Origin: Bryobacterales bacterium
Lineage (GTDB): Bacteria > Acidobacteriota > Terriglobia > Bryobacterales > Bryobacteraceae
NCBI GenBank assembly: GCA_016789785.1
Contig: JAEUQE010000006.1
Span: 31,100-95,099, forward strand
Reading direction: 5' to 3'
Length of the DNA stretch: 64,000 nucleotides
Shown here: positions 43,891 through 52,718 of the stretch, in pieces
Layout of the letters: every line of letters starts with the position of its first letter
How positions within the stretch are numbered: the stretch's first letter is position 1
Program-made: the position numbers and the translations under genes
Notes under the pieces: generated by a model
Database searches by the model: none
What the model saw: the letters and a program-made list of their open reading frames with translations, nothing else
Told to the model about the DNA's origin: nothing

Positions 43891-45858
43891 TTACGCTCCA
43901 GCGTTTTTCTGCATCCCGCGCCAGTCGATCGCCTTGGCGCCGAAGTCGAGCCGTGCCTTGATCTCGACGCCATCGACGTCGTAGCCCTGGCGCGTTTCGA
44001 GGTACACGCCGTCCTGACCCTCGAGGTACGCATACTCGATGGTGTCGATCTGGTCAGGCGACGCGAACAGGTACCAGGCAGTCGCGCTCGAAGCATCGAG
44101 TCGCGGCTCGGCGATGGGTACCAACGCCCGCAGATACTCCGGAACGAGGTTCGCCGATACGGCGGGAGCCAAATTCGCCGCGATCAACTGGAACGCGGTC
44201 AACTGCAACGCCACCGGGACCGCGATGTAGCGTCCCTGCACGTTGAGAGTGGTGACGCCGTCGAGGCCCTTCACTTTGGCCATGTTCGCCATGCCGGTGC
44301 CCAGGCCGGAGAGCGCCAGCGCGCTGCCGCCACCGGAGTTAAGGTTGGAGTGGTTGGCGTGAAAGAGCGCCACACCATCCGCCATCGCCGCGTTCGCCGT
44401 AACGATTCCCCACACCGTGTCGCTTTCGAGGGTCGCCGCCGCCACACCGAAGCCTGCGGGAATACGGGTGAACGCGCTCAGGTCGTCGTTGATGATCGTC
44501 TGCCGGGTGAGGGAAACGATCCGGCCATAGGTCAGGAGCTTGTAGGTCTCCTTCCCTTCCGCGACGGAGCCGTGAGTGAACTCTCCCTTCTCGTTCACCT
44601 TGAGGAGTTGCGGAGCCTCGCCCAACTGTACGGCATTGATGTTCTTGAAGTCAGACGCGGAGCGCTGGCGGCAGAACGGCCGGAACGTCTGCGGATACGC
44701 CTGATAGGCCTGCCGCAGGGTCTTGTTCGCGACGTCGGCCAGGATGCTGGGGAAATCGGACGTGCTGAGAGCCAGCACGGCGATCTCGTTGCGATGCACG
44801 CCCCGCGTGCGCGTGCCCTTGGCCTCCAAGCACTCCCGTGCAAGATCGAGCAGTGTGAAACCCATGAACTCGCGGCCCAGGTCGTCCTTCAGCGGGTACA
44901 GACGCGGCTCGTAGCGGTGCAGCAACGAGGCCGCGATGCCAGCGCGTCGTACTGCCGTCTCGTCCCTCGTGATGCTGGCCGTCTGTGTCTGATGAGGAGG
45001 ATCGTTACGGCGTTGTTCTTCGGACTTGTTGATAGCAAGCTTCCGGAACTCATCGATTGCCGTCCCCTTCTCGATGTGCTCCTCTGCCAGCGCTTCATCG
45101 AGATTCAGCGATCGGCAGACCTTGCGCAATTCCACAACGCGGGTGCGTTCGACAAGAGCGGCGGCCTGCCGTTCCGCATCCAGATTCGCTTCGGCACGGG
45201 CCACTTCGCCCGGTTTGGTGATGGTTTCTTGTTCCATCTCTTTCTCCTTTGGGCTGGTTGCCCGCAAACTCTCGACCTCGAAAAACTGCTCTTCCTCGGA
45301 TGCCCGGAACCCGGCGCCGGGATCGGCTCCGATGGGCACAACCGAAACTTCTTCCGGCTCCCAGTCCACAGCGAGATAGCTCTTGACCTGGTCGCCTTCC
45401 TTCGTCGTCTCCTTGAGCTTGTGAATCGTGACGCCCATCGAGGCGTTACGAAGGATTCCGTCCTCGACGTCGCGCCAAACAGGAGTAACCTCGTCGCGGT
45501 TAGAAAACCGAACGCTCGCCTTTCCCTGACCGTTTTCTATCCACGCCTTGTCGATGACGCCAATTACATCGGAGAGCCGCCAGTCGTTGTGGGAGTCGAG
45601 CAACGGCGCAGTGCCGCTCGCGAGCCGCCCTATGCGGACGTGCGCAGCGTCCATGCTGAAGGACAGATTGAACGGTCCGCCGAAACCCCATCGGCGCACG
45701 GTTGCGCCGGTGTACCACGTCATCTCGGCCGTGCGCTTCTCGCCGTCTGTCTTCGCAAACTGCGCGAGCAAGCGCTGGCGCGGCACGTCACCAACTTCGA
45801 CGCGACCATCGAGATGGACAACCTCCGCTTTGGACTTCTGCTGTGCCTCCACAGGCAT
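43891..45858 (-). CDS. Prohead protease-major capsid protein fusion
   Basis: 655 aa. Residues 1-170 are a HK97-type prohead serine protease: SMDAAHVRIGRLASGTAPLL, His 90 in LLDSHN, Ser 140 in NASMGVTI, and VDWEPEEVSVVPIGADPGAGF. A linker rich in Glu and Lys (about 180-290) separates it from a Mu-like major capsid domain (AVLALSTSDFPSILADVANKTL, ITANAAMADGVALFHANHSN). In most phages these are separate genes; fusions are known. The linker would be cut during head assembly. It starts 1 nt after the portal gene. Confidence 0.85.
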   Translation of the reverse strand: MPVEAQQKSKAEVVHLDGRVEVGDVPRQRLLAQFAKTDGEKRTAEMTWYTGATVRRWGFGGPFNLSFSMDAAHVRIGRLASGTAPLLDSHNDWRLSDVIGVIDKAWIENGQGKASVRFSNRDEVTPVWRDVEDGILRNASMGVTIHKLKETTKEGDQVKSYLAVDWEPEEVSVVPIGADPGAGFRASEEEQFFEVESLRATSPKEKEMEQETITKPGEVARAEANLDAERQAAALVERTRVVELRKVCRSLNLDEALAEEHIEKGTAIDEFRKLAINKSEEQRRNDPPHQTQTASITRDETAVRRAGIAASLLHRYEPRLYPLKDDLGREFMGFTLLDLARECLEAKGTRTRGVHRNEIAVLALSTSDFPSILADVANKTLRQAYQAYPQTFRPFCRQRSASDFKNINAVQLGEAPQLLKVNEKGEFTHGSVAEGKETYKLLTYGRIVSLTRQTIINDDLSAFTRIPAGFGVAAATLESDTVWGIVTANAAMADGVALFHANHSNLNSGGGSALALSGLGTGMANMAKVKGLDGVTTLNVQGRYIAVPVALQLTAFQLIAANLAPAVSANLVPEYLRALVPIAEPRLDASSATAWYLFASPDQIDTIEYAYLEGQDGVYLETRQGYDVDGVEIKARLDFGAKAIDWRGMQKNAGA

Positions 45859-45859
45859 G

Positions 45860-47389
45860 TCATTGCACCTCCTGCTGCTTGTTGCCGCCGTCGTCCTTCA
45901 CGCTGCTCTGCTCCGCGCCGCTCTTGCTCACCTTGCGCGGATCGCCGTCGAGGATGATTGCCTTCTCGTCGAGGAGCCGGTTGATCTCGGCGATTTGCTC
46001 AATCTGCGCATCGGGATCAAAGCCTTCCAGGGCGATGGCTTGGCGCAGGGTAAGCGTCCCCGTGCGGATGCGCATCAGCGTCGCCACGGCATCCTTGTAG
46101 GGATCAACGCTGCCAAAACCGGGCGGCGTCCACTCCACCTTGAACGGGCCGGCATCCGCGATTTCGCCTGCCGCGAAGGCCACCTGCATAACCCGGTTCC
46201 ATACCGGGATGCAGAACATCGGGATGAACGTCGCCCACCGGAAGACTTCGATGCCGTTCCGGAAACTGAGCAGGCCGGCGCGGTAGCTCGAATAGTTCAC
46301 GCGCGACAGGTCGCCGGTCAACTGCTCATAAGTCAGTTGCAGCCCTGTCGCGATCTGCGACTGCTTGGCCGCGACGTAATCCCGGTAGCCCGCCGCATAC
46401 GTGGGCGCTGCGAACGTGATCTCCTCACCCGGCTTCAGATACTCGATCATTCCCGGCTCGAACGACTCCACGCGATGGCTGGAGATGGAACTGTCAGATG
46501 CGGTGTCCGTCGCTCCAATCGGCGGGCCGTCCGGGCCCTGCGGCTGCGTCACGAATGCTGCAAAGCACGCCTCGATCTTCTTGCGGACGAGCTCCGCTTC
46601 CTCGTACTCGTCGAGGTCGCGCAGCGTGATAATCACCGGCGCAAGCCACGGCACTCCTCGAACCTGCCCCGGCCGATCCTTCCGGTAGATGTGCAGGACC
46701 TCGCTCGCCGGAACGCGGATGGACTGAAGAGCGCCGAGGCCTCCGCGCACGCCGGTCTGCACCACGTCCCCTGGATGCTGGCCATACAGCCAATAGAACG
46801 TTCGCCGACCAAGCAGGTCGAACTCGACGCCCTGGATGATGTAGCCGGTATCCGTCTTCTGCGTCTTTGTGTGATCCAGGTAGTCCGGCTCCAACACGTG
46901 CAACTGTATCGGGATCTTTAGGCCATCAGAACTGCGGCGCTGCCGGAACCGCACGAGGCACTCGCCGCTCTCGAAAACGGTCCGCGCCACTAGAACCTGC
47001 AAGCCGTAGAAATCGGCCTGCCCATCCGCATCACATTGCTCCATCCAGTCCAACCAGGCGCTATCGATCTGGCGATTCAACTCGGGCTCACCGGCGCGCG
47101 ACTGCGCTGTGATTCCCGTGCCGACTGCATTACCGATGACCTCGGCGACAGCGCGTGCCGCGTAAGCATTGTTCCGGATGAGATCCCGCGACCGCTCCCG
47201 AAGCTTGGAGATCGCCACGGCAATCTCCGCATTAGCTGAATTCCCGGTGGCGATCCAACCATCGGTTCGCCTGCCGGTGCGAGCTCCCTCGTAGGCGAGC
47301 CGCATGACGTCGGTGGCGCGTCGTGCGCGCACACGCCGCAAGCCAGCCTCCGGCGCTACCCACGATATTGCTTTGTCGAGCCAGTTCAT
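45860..47389 (-). CDS. Phage portal protein, lambda family
   Basis: 509 aa. NWLDKAISWVAPEAGLRR at the start, then RSRDLIRNNAYAARAVAEVIGNAVGTG and VLEPDYLDH, typical of lambda-type portal proteins that form the 12-mer ring for DNA entry. Downstream, RKDRPGQVRGVPWLAPVIITLRDLDEYEEAELVRKKIEA is the conserved crown/wing region. I chose ATG 47389, whose ATGA overlaps the stop of the gpW-like gene, over a start at 47410. It ends 1 nt before the protease-capsid gene. Confidence 0.9.
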   Translation of the reverse strand: MNWLDKAISWVAPEAGLRRVRARRATDVMRLAYEGARTGRRTDGWIATGNSANAEIAVAISKLRERSRDLIRNNAYAARAVAEVIGNAVGTGITAQSRAGEPELNRQIDSAWLDWMEQCDADGQADFYGLQVLVARTVFESGECLVRFRQRRSSDGLKIPIQLHVLEPDYLDHTKTQKTDTGYIIQGVEFDLLGRRTFYWLYGQHPGDVVQTGVRGGLGALQSIRVPASEVLHIYRKDRPGQVRGVPWLAPVIITLRDLDEYEEAELVRKKIEACFAAFVTQPQGPDGPPIGATDTASDSSISSHRVESFEPGMIEYLKPGEEITFAAPTYAAGYRDYVAAKQSQIATGLQLTYEQLTGDLSRVNYSSYRAGLLSFRNGIEVFRWATFIPMFCIPVWNRVMQVAFAAGEIADAGPFKVEWTPPGFGSVDPYKDAVATLMRIRTGTLTLRQAIALEGFDPDAQIEQIAEINRLLDEKAIILDGDPRKVSKSGAEQSSVKDDGGNKQQEVQ

Positions 47390-47589
47390 CCCTTCGAGGT
47401 CTTCGCCCAACTGAAACGTTCCGGAACCGAACCCGACTGACTTTGGAGATCACCCTTGATCAGGGCGCGAATCTTGAACAGCTCATCCGCCGAGCGGTAA
47501 GTAGCCGAGCGGTCCGCGAAGTGAACGGTCAACTCGCCGCTCGCAATCGCCTTATCGATGGCATCCAGGTCAGATTGCGTCCAAGCCAT
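47386..47589 (-). CDS. gpW-like head-tail joining protein
   Basis: 67 aa (AWTQSDLDAIDKAIASGELTVHFADRSATYRSADELFKIRALI). Length and pattern match phage gpW/head-tail joining protein, which sits between portal and terminase genes in lambda-like order. The overlap with the portal start is 4 bp (ATGA), and the preceding 62-aa gene ends just before it, so translation is coupled. Confidence 0.8.
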   Translation of the reverse strand: MAWTQSDLDAIDKAIASGELTVHFADRSATYRSADELFKIRALIKGDLQSQSGSVPERFSWAKTSKG

Positions 47590-47778
47590 CTACTGCCGCC
47601 TTCGCTTGAAGTAGAAAATCGCGCGTGAGCCGAACTCACGCACAACCGCGACCAGTTCCCATCCGCGTGCGCCGTAGTCGGCGAGGAGTTCCGGCGACTC
47701 TGCTTCGGCTGTGACGGTCGCATACTCGAAACCGTGGTCACCCTGCGATTCCTCTGGCAGCGAACCTTTGATCTTCAT
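47590..47778 (-). CDS. DUF4177-like small protein
   Basis: 62 aa from the ATG at 47778, which overlaps the terminase stop by 4 bp (ATGA). Pattern FEYATVTAEAESPELLADYGARGWELVAVVREFGSRAIFYFKRRR fits DUF4177, with the typical GWELV and FYFKR. Function unknown. It lies in a terminase-gpW-portal cluster. The frame back to 47814 is antisense-like, so the ATG at 47778 is preferred. Confidence 0.65.
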   Translation of the reverse strand: MKIKGSLPEESQGDHGFEYATVTAEAESPELLADYGARGWELVAVVREFGSRAIFYFKRRRQ

Positions 47779-49697
47779 TTTCCGAGCCACTTCTTTTGTC
47801 GATCCCCCAGCCACTTGCGATCCTGTTTACGCCTTTTCGTTTCGTCAGTGACGACGGGCTGCTCCGTGGCGGGTTTGGGCTTCAGCCTGGCTTCTAAGTC
47901 GGTCCAATGCCGCTCCGTGAATCGGTCGATACCTACGCGCGCAGCGGCCGCACGCGCGTACACCCGACAGTCGAGGGCTTCGTTGCGCTCGCGCATCTTC
48001 TGCCACTCGTGCCTGCGATAACCTTTGACGATTTTGGTGACGAGCTGCTCGGCGGTGAGCTGCTTGAAGAACTCTTCGCCGTATCGAGGGAAGTGACAAT
48101 AGCCAGCCGGGAAGGGCACTCCATTCTCGACGTCCTCGTCGGTGGGACGCTCGAGTCGCAGCCACCGGTAGAGTTCCTCCTTGGCCATGCCGGAGTTCAC
48201 CGGCCAGACGCGCACGCCGCGCTTGATCTTCAAGCCGAGCGGACCAACTTCAACAGGACTTGCCGCGCCAAGCAACGCCGGGGCGCGTGAATCACCTTTG
48301 ATGACGAGAACTCGTCCGCCTTGCCGCCGCGCCCACTGGTACACCTCCGTGGCCGCGAAGCCGGAGTCCACTGCCAGTTGGAGCACAGGCAACTCCAAGC
48401 CGCTGGCCGCGGTGAACGTCTCGTTCAGTAACGCTGTGAGCTTCTCCCATACTTGTGGCCGAGACGTGTCGCCCTCGAACACGCGGTAGTCGATGGACCA
48501 CGATTCCTTTCCACGACCCCAGGCGACAATCTCCACTTCGACGCGATCTTTCTGGATATCCGCACCCGCCGTGAGAAACAGCCCTCGAGTCGGCACCGTG
48601 CCGATGGGGTACGATTCGCGACGGTCATAGAGCTTCTGCCACTCGGGGGCTTCGCCAAGCAGCGTCCACGTCTCGCCCAGCACGGTGTTGACAAACACCT
48701 GGAGCAGCGACGGATTCTTCTGCGCCTGCTCAAATTGCTTGGCGGCGTCGGGCCACGCGAACCAACCCACCGGCGAGTAGAGGCTGGAAAGATGAAATCC
48801 AGCGGTCTTTCCATCACCCGCAGCACTGGGGCGCCACTCGCCCCGCGCCAGCATCGATTGCTTCTGGTGATTGTGGATCTCCTGCCCGCAGTGCTCGCAG
48901 ACGTAGACGGCCCGCTCCGTCTGTCCCTTCGGCCACCGTAGTTGCGCGAACTTCAGCGTCTGGAACTCGCGACACACCGGGCACGGTAACCAATAGAGTC
49001 GCTTGTCGCTCTCTTCGAACGCCGCCTCTATACGAGACATGCCCGTGATCTTCGGCGTTGAGACCATGAAGATCTTGCGGCGCGCGAACGTTCGGGTGCG
49101 GGCGGTCGCCAGGTTGACCGGATCGCCCTCGCCCTCCACATCGCCCGGATATCCGTCTACTTCATCCAGGAACAGATATCGCGCTGCCATCGAGCGAAGG
49201 CCGACAGCAGAGTTCGCACCGGTCATTACCAGCACGCCGCCGGGAAACTCCTTCGAAAGAACGGTGTTTCCTGAGTCGCGCGAGCGCGGATCGCTCACGA
49301 GCGCGCGCAAGACCTCTGACTCCTCGATCAGCGGATCGATGCGCTGCTTCGAGTTGCGTTTCGCCATCTCGACGGTGGGCTGCACCGCCATCATGGGTCC
49401 GGGCGCCTGGTGGATCACATAGCCGATCCAGTTGTTGCCGCACTCGGTGCCACCGATCTGCGCGCCTTTCATGAAGACCGTCCGCTCGATGGGCGACGAC
49501 GGCGAAAGGCAATCCATGATCTCGCGCAGGTACGGCGTCCGCTCTGTGCGCCAGGGCCCCGATTCAGCCGAGGCGCGCTGCGAGAGCATGCGGTACTTGT
49601 CGGCCCACTGAGAGATCGTGAGCAACGGGTCCGGCCGCGCGCCGGCCGCCGCCGCTGCCGAGTAGATCTCCTCAGCCGTTGGAGTCTGCAAATTCAT
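47775..49697 (-). CDS. Large terminase subunit, GpA-like
   Basis: 640 aa. ATPase N-terminus: an adenine-motif region near QWADKYRML, Walker A-like FMKGAQIGGTE at about 76-84, Walker B YLFLDEVD at about 174-181. C-terminal nuclease half with two zinc-type pairs (CPVC and CEHCG) and later acidic clusters. The pattern is lambda gpA-type, the motor that packages phage DNA and cuts it at cos-like or headful sites. It overlaps the small terminase gene by 26 bp and the 62-aa gene by 4 bp. Confidence 0.9.
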   Translation of the reverse strand: MNLQTPTAEEIYSAAAAAGARPDPLLTISQWADKYRMLSQRASAESGPWRTERTPYLREIMDCLSPSSPIERTVFMKGAQIGGTECGNNWIGYVIHQAPGPMMAVQPTVEMAKRNSKQRIDPLIEESEVLRALVSDPRSRDSGNTVLSKEFPGGVLVMTGANSAVGLRSMAARYLFLDEVDGYPGDVEGEGDPVNLATARTRTFARRKIFMVSTPKITGMSRIEAAFEESDKRLYWLPCPVCREFQTLKFAQLRWPKGQTERAVYVCEHCGQEIHNHQKQSMLARGEWRPSAAGDGKTAGFHLSSLYSPVGWFAWPDAAKQFEQAQKNPSLLQVFVNTVLGETWTLLGEAPEWQKLYDRRESYPIGTVPTRGLFLTAGADIQKDRVEVEIVAWGRGKESWSIDYRVFEGDTSRPQVWEKLTALLNETFTAASGLELPVLQLAVDSGFAATEVYQWARRQGGRVLVIKGDSRAPALLGAASPVEVGPLGLKIKRGVRVWPVNSGMAKEELYRWLRLERPTDEDVENGVPFPAGYCHFPRYGEEFFKQLTAEQLVTKIVKGYRRHEWQKMRERNEALDCRVYARAAAARVGIDRFTERHWTDLEARLKPKPATEQPVVTDETKRRKQDRKWLGDRQKKWLGK

Positions 49698-50160
49698 TCA
49701 GTGCTCTGCGAACCTCGGTAGCCAGGACCTCGTAGCATTTCGCGGCTTCCGTCTCCGCGGCCAGTACCGCCGCCACGCGATCCGGAATGTTCAGCATGTG
49801 ATCCCGGAACTGCCGGAACTTGTTGAAGGCTGCAATCTGGACTTCGTCTTTGGGAACCAGCTTTCCGGTGCGCTCTTCGTACTCGATCTTCGCGAGCCGT
49901 GCCTGGTAGTGCTCGCGCACGGCGCGCGCCTTGGTGTACTGCGACGCGCCGAACATCGAAACGTCGTCTTCTTCCTGGCCGCGCTTTGCAACCGGAGGCG
50001 CGCGGCGCGTGGTGTTCTGCTCCCACTCGACATCCGCTTGTTCGGAGTCGATGCGTCCATCCGGCTGCGCGGTGATCCGCCCGGTTTCAATCGCCTTCTG
50101 CACGGCAGACAGTGCAACTCCGCGATGACGGGCGTAGGCCCGCTGGCTCAAGATCGCCAC
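49672..50160 (-). CDS. Small terminase subunit-like protein
   Basis: 162 aa from GTG 50160, with GAGG 7 nt before it. The N-terminal 25 residues form a helix-turn-helix (AILSQRAYARHRGVALSAVQKAIETGRI) of the lambda Nu1 type. The rest is a coiled coil (YTKARAVREHYQARLAKIEYEERTGKLV, then NIPDRVAAVLAAETEAAKCYEVL), typical of small terminase DNA-recognition proteins. It directly precedes and overlaps the large terminase. A second GTG at 50223 would add 21 residues without a good ribosome binding site. Confidence 0.75.
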   Translation of the reverse strand: MAILSQRAYARHRGVALSAVQKAIETGRITAQPDGRIDSEQADVEWEQNTTRRAPPVAKRGQEEDDVSMFGASQYTKARAVREHYQARLAKIEYEERTGKLVPKDEVQIAAFNKFRQFRDHMLNIPDRVAAVLAAETEAAKCYEVLATEVRRALNEFADSNG

Positions 50161-50280
50161 GTGTTCGCCTCGGTGAAGATTGTTCCGCTGCGGGTCTCTA
50201 TTTCCCTTGCCTTTCCGGCGCACCGGAGTGATGAATCGTCATGCGCGAAGCACGCGCAGAAAAGGATGACCAGAAACACC

Positions 50281-50691
50281 ATGACGAACGCAGAAACCAC
50301 CGACAAAGCCGCCGCCGTTGCGGAACAGGGCGCGAACGTTGCGCCGGAGAAGGCCTCCTCGAAGAAGGGTGCCAGCCAGCAGAAGGGCGCGCCCAAAGCC
50401 AAAAAAAGCGCCAAGGCCGCCGCGCCGAAGAAAGAAGCCAAGGCCGGCAAGAAGGCCGCCGCCAAATCCGAACGCAAGGCCACCGCCCCCCGCGCCGAGA
50501 GCAAGGGTGCGAAGATCCTGGAGATGATCGGGCGCGCCAAGGGCGCGACGCTCGCCGAAATCATGAAGGCCACGGACTGGCAGGCCCACAGCGTGCGTGG
50601 ATTCATCAGCACCGCCAGCAAGAAGCACAACGTCAAGATCGAGTCCTCGAAGAACGAGGCGGGCGATCGCGTCTACAAGACCGCCAAGTAG
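50281..50691 (+). CDS. DUF3489 protein with histone H1-like basic N-terminal tail
   Basis: 136 aa, on the plus strand against the phage operon and divergent from the small terminase gene. The first 80 residues are Ala/Lys-rich (EKASSKKGASQQKGAPKAKK and similar AKKA repeats), like histone H1-type tails. The C-terminal 55 residues (GAKILEMIGRAKGATLAEIM, WQAHSVRGFISTASKKHNVKI) are the DUF3489 winged-helix-like domain that probably binds DNA. An ATG at 50266 is also possible but has AGG directly against it. A strong hairpin follows at 50715-50748. Confidence 0.75.
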   Translation: MTNAETTDKAAAVAEQGANVAPEKASSKKGASQQKGAPKAKKSAKAAAPKKEAKAGKKAAAKSERKATAPRAESKGAKILEMIGRAKGATLAEIMKATDWQAHSVRGFISTASKKHNVKIESSKNEAGDRVYKTAK

Positions 50692-50714
50692 CGACTGCCA
50701 CCCGCATTCCTTCC

Positions 50715-50748
50715 AACCGCCGCCGGGTTCAACGATCCGGCGGCGGTT
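50715..50748. terminator. Strong bidirectional hairpin after DUF3489 gene
   Basis: Perfect 12-bp stem AACCGCCGCCGG/CCGGCGGCGGTT with a 10-nt loop. It lies between the ends of two convergent genes (DUF3489, and the leftward small gene whose stop falls in the loop). The plus strand then has a weak T-rich run (TTCTGCTTT). Probably a terminator for both directions. Confidence 0.65.
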
Positions 50749-50992
50749 CTGCTTTGTGGCGTCCCGTCGCCAACGCGTTAATCTTTTCCGCCACCAACTC
50801 TTCACGCAGACGGCACTCGCCAGCGCGGACGTACGTTCCGTTAATCCTGGCGATGATCCTGTTTTCCAGTTCCGCGATCTCCTTGCGCACCTCGGCCAGC
50901 AACGCCCGGTTCTGCAATCCCACATACGTGCCGATCAGGCCCGAGATGAGCGCCACTCCGGGAACTACCAATCCGACCATATGCTCTAGCAA
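50729..50992 (-). CDS. Small membrane protein (holin- or Rz-like), embedded start
   Basis: 87 aa from TTG 50992, chosen because GGAGG lies 6 nt upstream; an ATG at 50980 is the alternative. One membrane segment (MVGLVVPGVALISGLIGTYVGL), then a coiled coil (ALLAEVRKEIAELENRIIARI) and a charged tail. This type of small protein is common in phage lysis or holin-like cassettes, but no endolysin is nearby. The start lies inside the preceding 116-aa frame, out of frame, so the two proteins overlap by 152 bp. Confidence 0.6.
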   Translation of the reverse strand: MLEHMVGLVVPGVALISGLIGTYVGLQNRALLAEVRKEIAELENRIIARINGTYVRAGECRLREELVAEKINALATGRHKAEPPPDR

Positions 50993-51191
50993 GTTCGCCC
51001 TCCAGAATTCTCAATTCCGCTGACCGATCCGACAGGGCCAGGCAAAGACCTTCGATGTCTGGATGACCAGCCCGGATGGCGGCCTCGATGATTGCTATCT
51101 CTTCCCGGCATCGCGCGATTTCCTTCTCCGTTGGACATGGCAGCCGAACCTGCGCGTGGTCAGGAAGCGCCGGCTTCTGTTGGTGGTTCAT
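50841..51191 (-). CDS. Small coiled-coil phage protein overlapping two neighbours
   Basis: 116 aa from ATG 51191 (NHQQKPALPDHAQVRLPCPTEKEIARCREEIAIIEAAIRAGHPD). The first 65 residues look coding and helical, while the last 50 (GRIGSSRSGAHLGPDRHVCG) look like the antiphase reading of the next gene. It overlaps the 96-aa membrane gene by 32 bp and the next by 152 bp. Either the tail is really translated or there is a frameshift toward the membrane protein. Low-confidence annotation of the C-terminus. Confidence 0.45.
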   Translation of the reverse strand: MNHQQKPALPDHAQVRLPCPTEKEIARCREEIAIIEAAIRAGHPDIEGLCLALSDRSAELRILEGELARAYGRIGSSRSGAHLGPDRHVCGIAEPGVAGRGAQGDRGTGKQDHRQD

Positions 51192-51450
51192 CAAGCAGCG
51201 CCTTCCCGATCGAGGGGTCGTAACGACGGGAACGCTCAAGCCGCTTGATGTCCGATTCAAGAAACGACACCTTCAACTTCAGCTCCCGCACGGAGTCCTT
51301 CAGTTCCGGTACGTCCGTGTTGATCTTCCGCTTCGCCCCGATCCAGTCCTGAAAAACTCCAGCGATGAAGCCTATGAAACTGAAAAAGCCGACGAGGGCC
51401 ATTCCGTACAGGAAACCGATCGCGACTCCATTGAGCAGATTCGAATTCAT
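51160..51450 (-). CDS. Small membrane protein with coiled coil (96 aa)
   Basis: 96 aa. One membrane segment at about residues 8-32 (VAIGFLYGMALVGFFSFIGFIAGV) and a following coiled coil (DSVRELKLKVSFLESDIKRLERS). It starts at ATG 51450, 22 nt after the ParB-methyltransferase gene. The layout is like the next small gene. Together they resemble holin or spanin-type genes, but sequence does not prove that role. Confidence 0.6.
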   Translation of the reverse strand: MNSNLLNGVAIGFLYGMALVGFFSFIGFIAGVFQDWIGAKRKINTDVPELKDSVRELKLKVSFLESDIKRLERSRRYDPSIGKALLDEPPTEAGAS

Positions 51451-51472
51451 AAGACTGGTTACCTTTCCTGGG

Positions 51473-52714
51473 CTATGCGGCCGGAGCGGCTGCTGACATG
51501 AGTTCGGCGAGGGACTGGCCTGAAACGGCGTGCCTCGCCGTCCCGCCTGAGAATTTCTCCCAGCGGGTAATCGCGACGTCGCAATACTTCGGCTCCAGTT
51601 CGATCAGGCGAGCCTGCCGGCCCGCTTTCTCGCACGCGATCAACGTCGTTCCTGACCCGCCGAAGGGATCAAGGATCGTGTCGCGCGTCTTGCTGCTGTT
51701 TCGGATCGCGCGCTCCACCAACTCGACCGGCTTCATCGTTGGATGTTGCTGACTTGAGGCGGGCCTTTTGATGAACCAGATATCGCCTTGGTCGCGCGCA
51801 CCGCACCAGAAGTGATCCGTCCCTTCGCGCCAGCCATACAGGATGGGCTCGTACTGCCGCTGGTAGTCCGACCGGCCCAGCGTGAAATGATGCTTCGCCC
51901 AGATCACGAATGTGGACCAATGTCCACCAGCATCGGTGAACGCCTGGTAAAGCGTGTGCAGCTCGGAAGAGGACATGCAGACGTAGATGCCACCCTTCGT
52001 CGCTGCGAGCATGTTCGCGCACGCCTCGCGCAGGAACTCGTAGAACTTCCCACCCAGCCTGTCGTTACCGATCTTAAGCTTCTTCGAAGTCTTGCCCTCG
52101 TAATCGACGTTGTACGGAGGGTCAGTGAAGACCATGTCGGCCAAGCCGCCGTCCAGCACTTTCTGGACGGCCTCCATGCTGGTGGCATCACCGCACAGGA
52201 TCCGATGTTCGCCCAGTATCCACACGTCGCCGGGAACCGTTACTGCCGACTCCGGCTCTTCCGGAACCGCATCCTCATCGGTGAGTCCCTCGCGGGTCTC
52301 TTCCGGCTCGCGGAGAATCTCTTCCAACTCTTCATCTGAGAATCCGACCAACTCGAGGTCGAAGCCTTCGTCCTCGAGCGAGTTCAACTCCACGCGCAGC
52401 ATCTCTTCGTCCCATCCGGCATTGAGCGCCAGCCGGTTGTCTGCGAGCACCAAAGCCCGACGCTGCGTCGGTGTTAAATGGTCCAGGACGATGACCGGCA
52501 CTTCTGTCATCCGCAGCTTCCTTGCGGCCGCGAGGCGTGCGTGGCCGGCGATGATCACGCCGTCGGCGCCGACGAGGATCGGATTCGTCCAGCCGAACTC
52601 CACGATGCTGGCTGCAACCTGCGCCACTTGCTCAGCGGAGTGAGTGCGGGCGTTCCGTGCGTACGGAATAAGCTTCTCGACCGGCCACTGCTGCACCTGA
52701 AGTTCGGTCTTCAT
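51473..52714 (-). CDS. ParB-domain DNA methyltransferase (DPPY type)
   Basis: 413 aa. Residues 10-95 are a ParB/Sulfiredoxin-like N-terminal domain (PYARNARTHSAEQVAQ, GHARLAAARKL). The methylase has DPPY at about 198-201 and DPFGGSGTT near residue 350, the SAM site; the order is beta-type (catalytic first). DPPY usually means N6-adenine methylation. I chose ATG 52714 because it lies 4 nt after the upstream gene's stop. It is probably used by the phage to protect its DNA. It may also modify host sites, which would matter for DISARM. Confidence 0.8.
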   Translation of the reverse strand: MKTELQVQQWPVEKLIPYARNARTHSAEQVAQVAASIVEFGWTNPILVGADGVIIAGHARLAAARKLRMTEVPVIVLDHLTPTQRRALVLADNRLALNAGWDEEMLRVELNSLEDEGFDLELVGFSDEELEEILREPEETREGLTDEDAVPEEPESAVTVPGDVWILGEHRILCGDATSMEAVQKVLDGGLADMVFTDPPYNVDYEGKTSKKLKIGNDRLGGKFYEFLREACANMLAATKGGIYVCMSSSELHTLYQAFTDAGGHWSTFVIWAKHHFTLGRSDYQRQYEPILYGWREGTDHFWCGARDQGDIWFIKRPASSQQHPTMKPVELVERAIRNSSKTRDTILDPFGGSGTTLIACEKAGRQARLIELEPKYCDVAITRWEKFSGGTARHAVSGQSLAELMSAAAPAA

Positions 52715-52718
52715 AGGA

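Noticed and set aside
43858..45957. Plus-strand open frame of 699 codons
   Set aside because: Antisense to the protease-capsid fusion; Arg/Leu/His-rich reading without domains.
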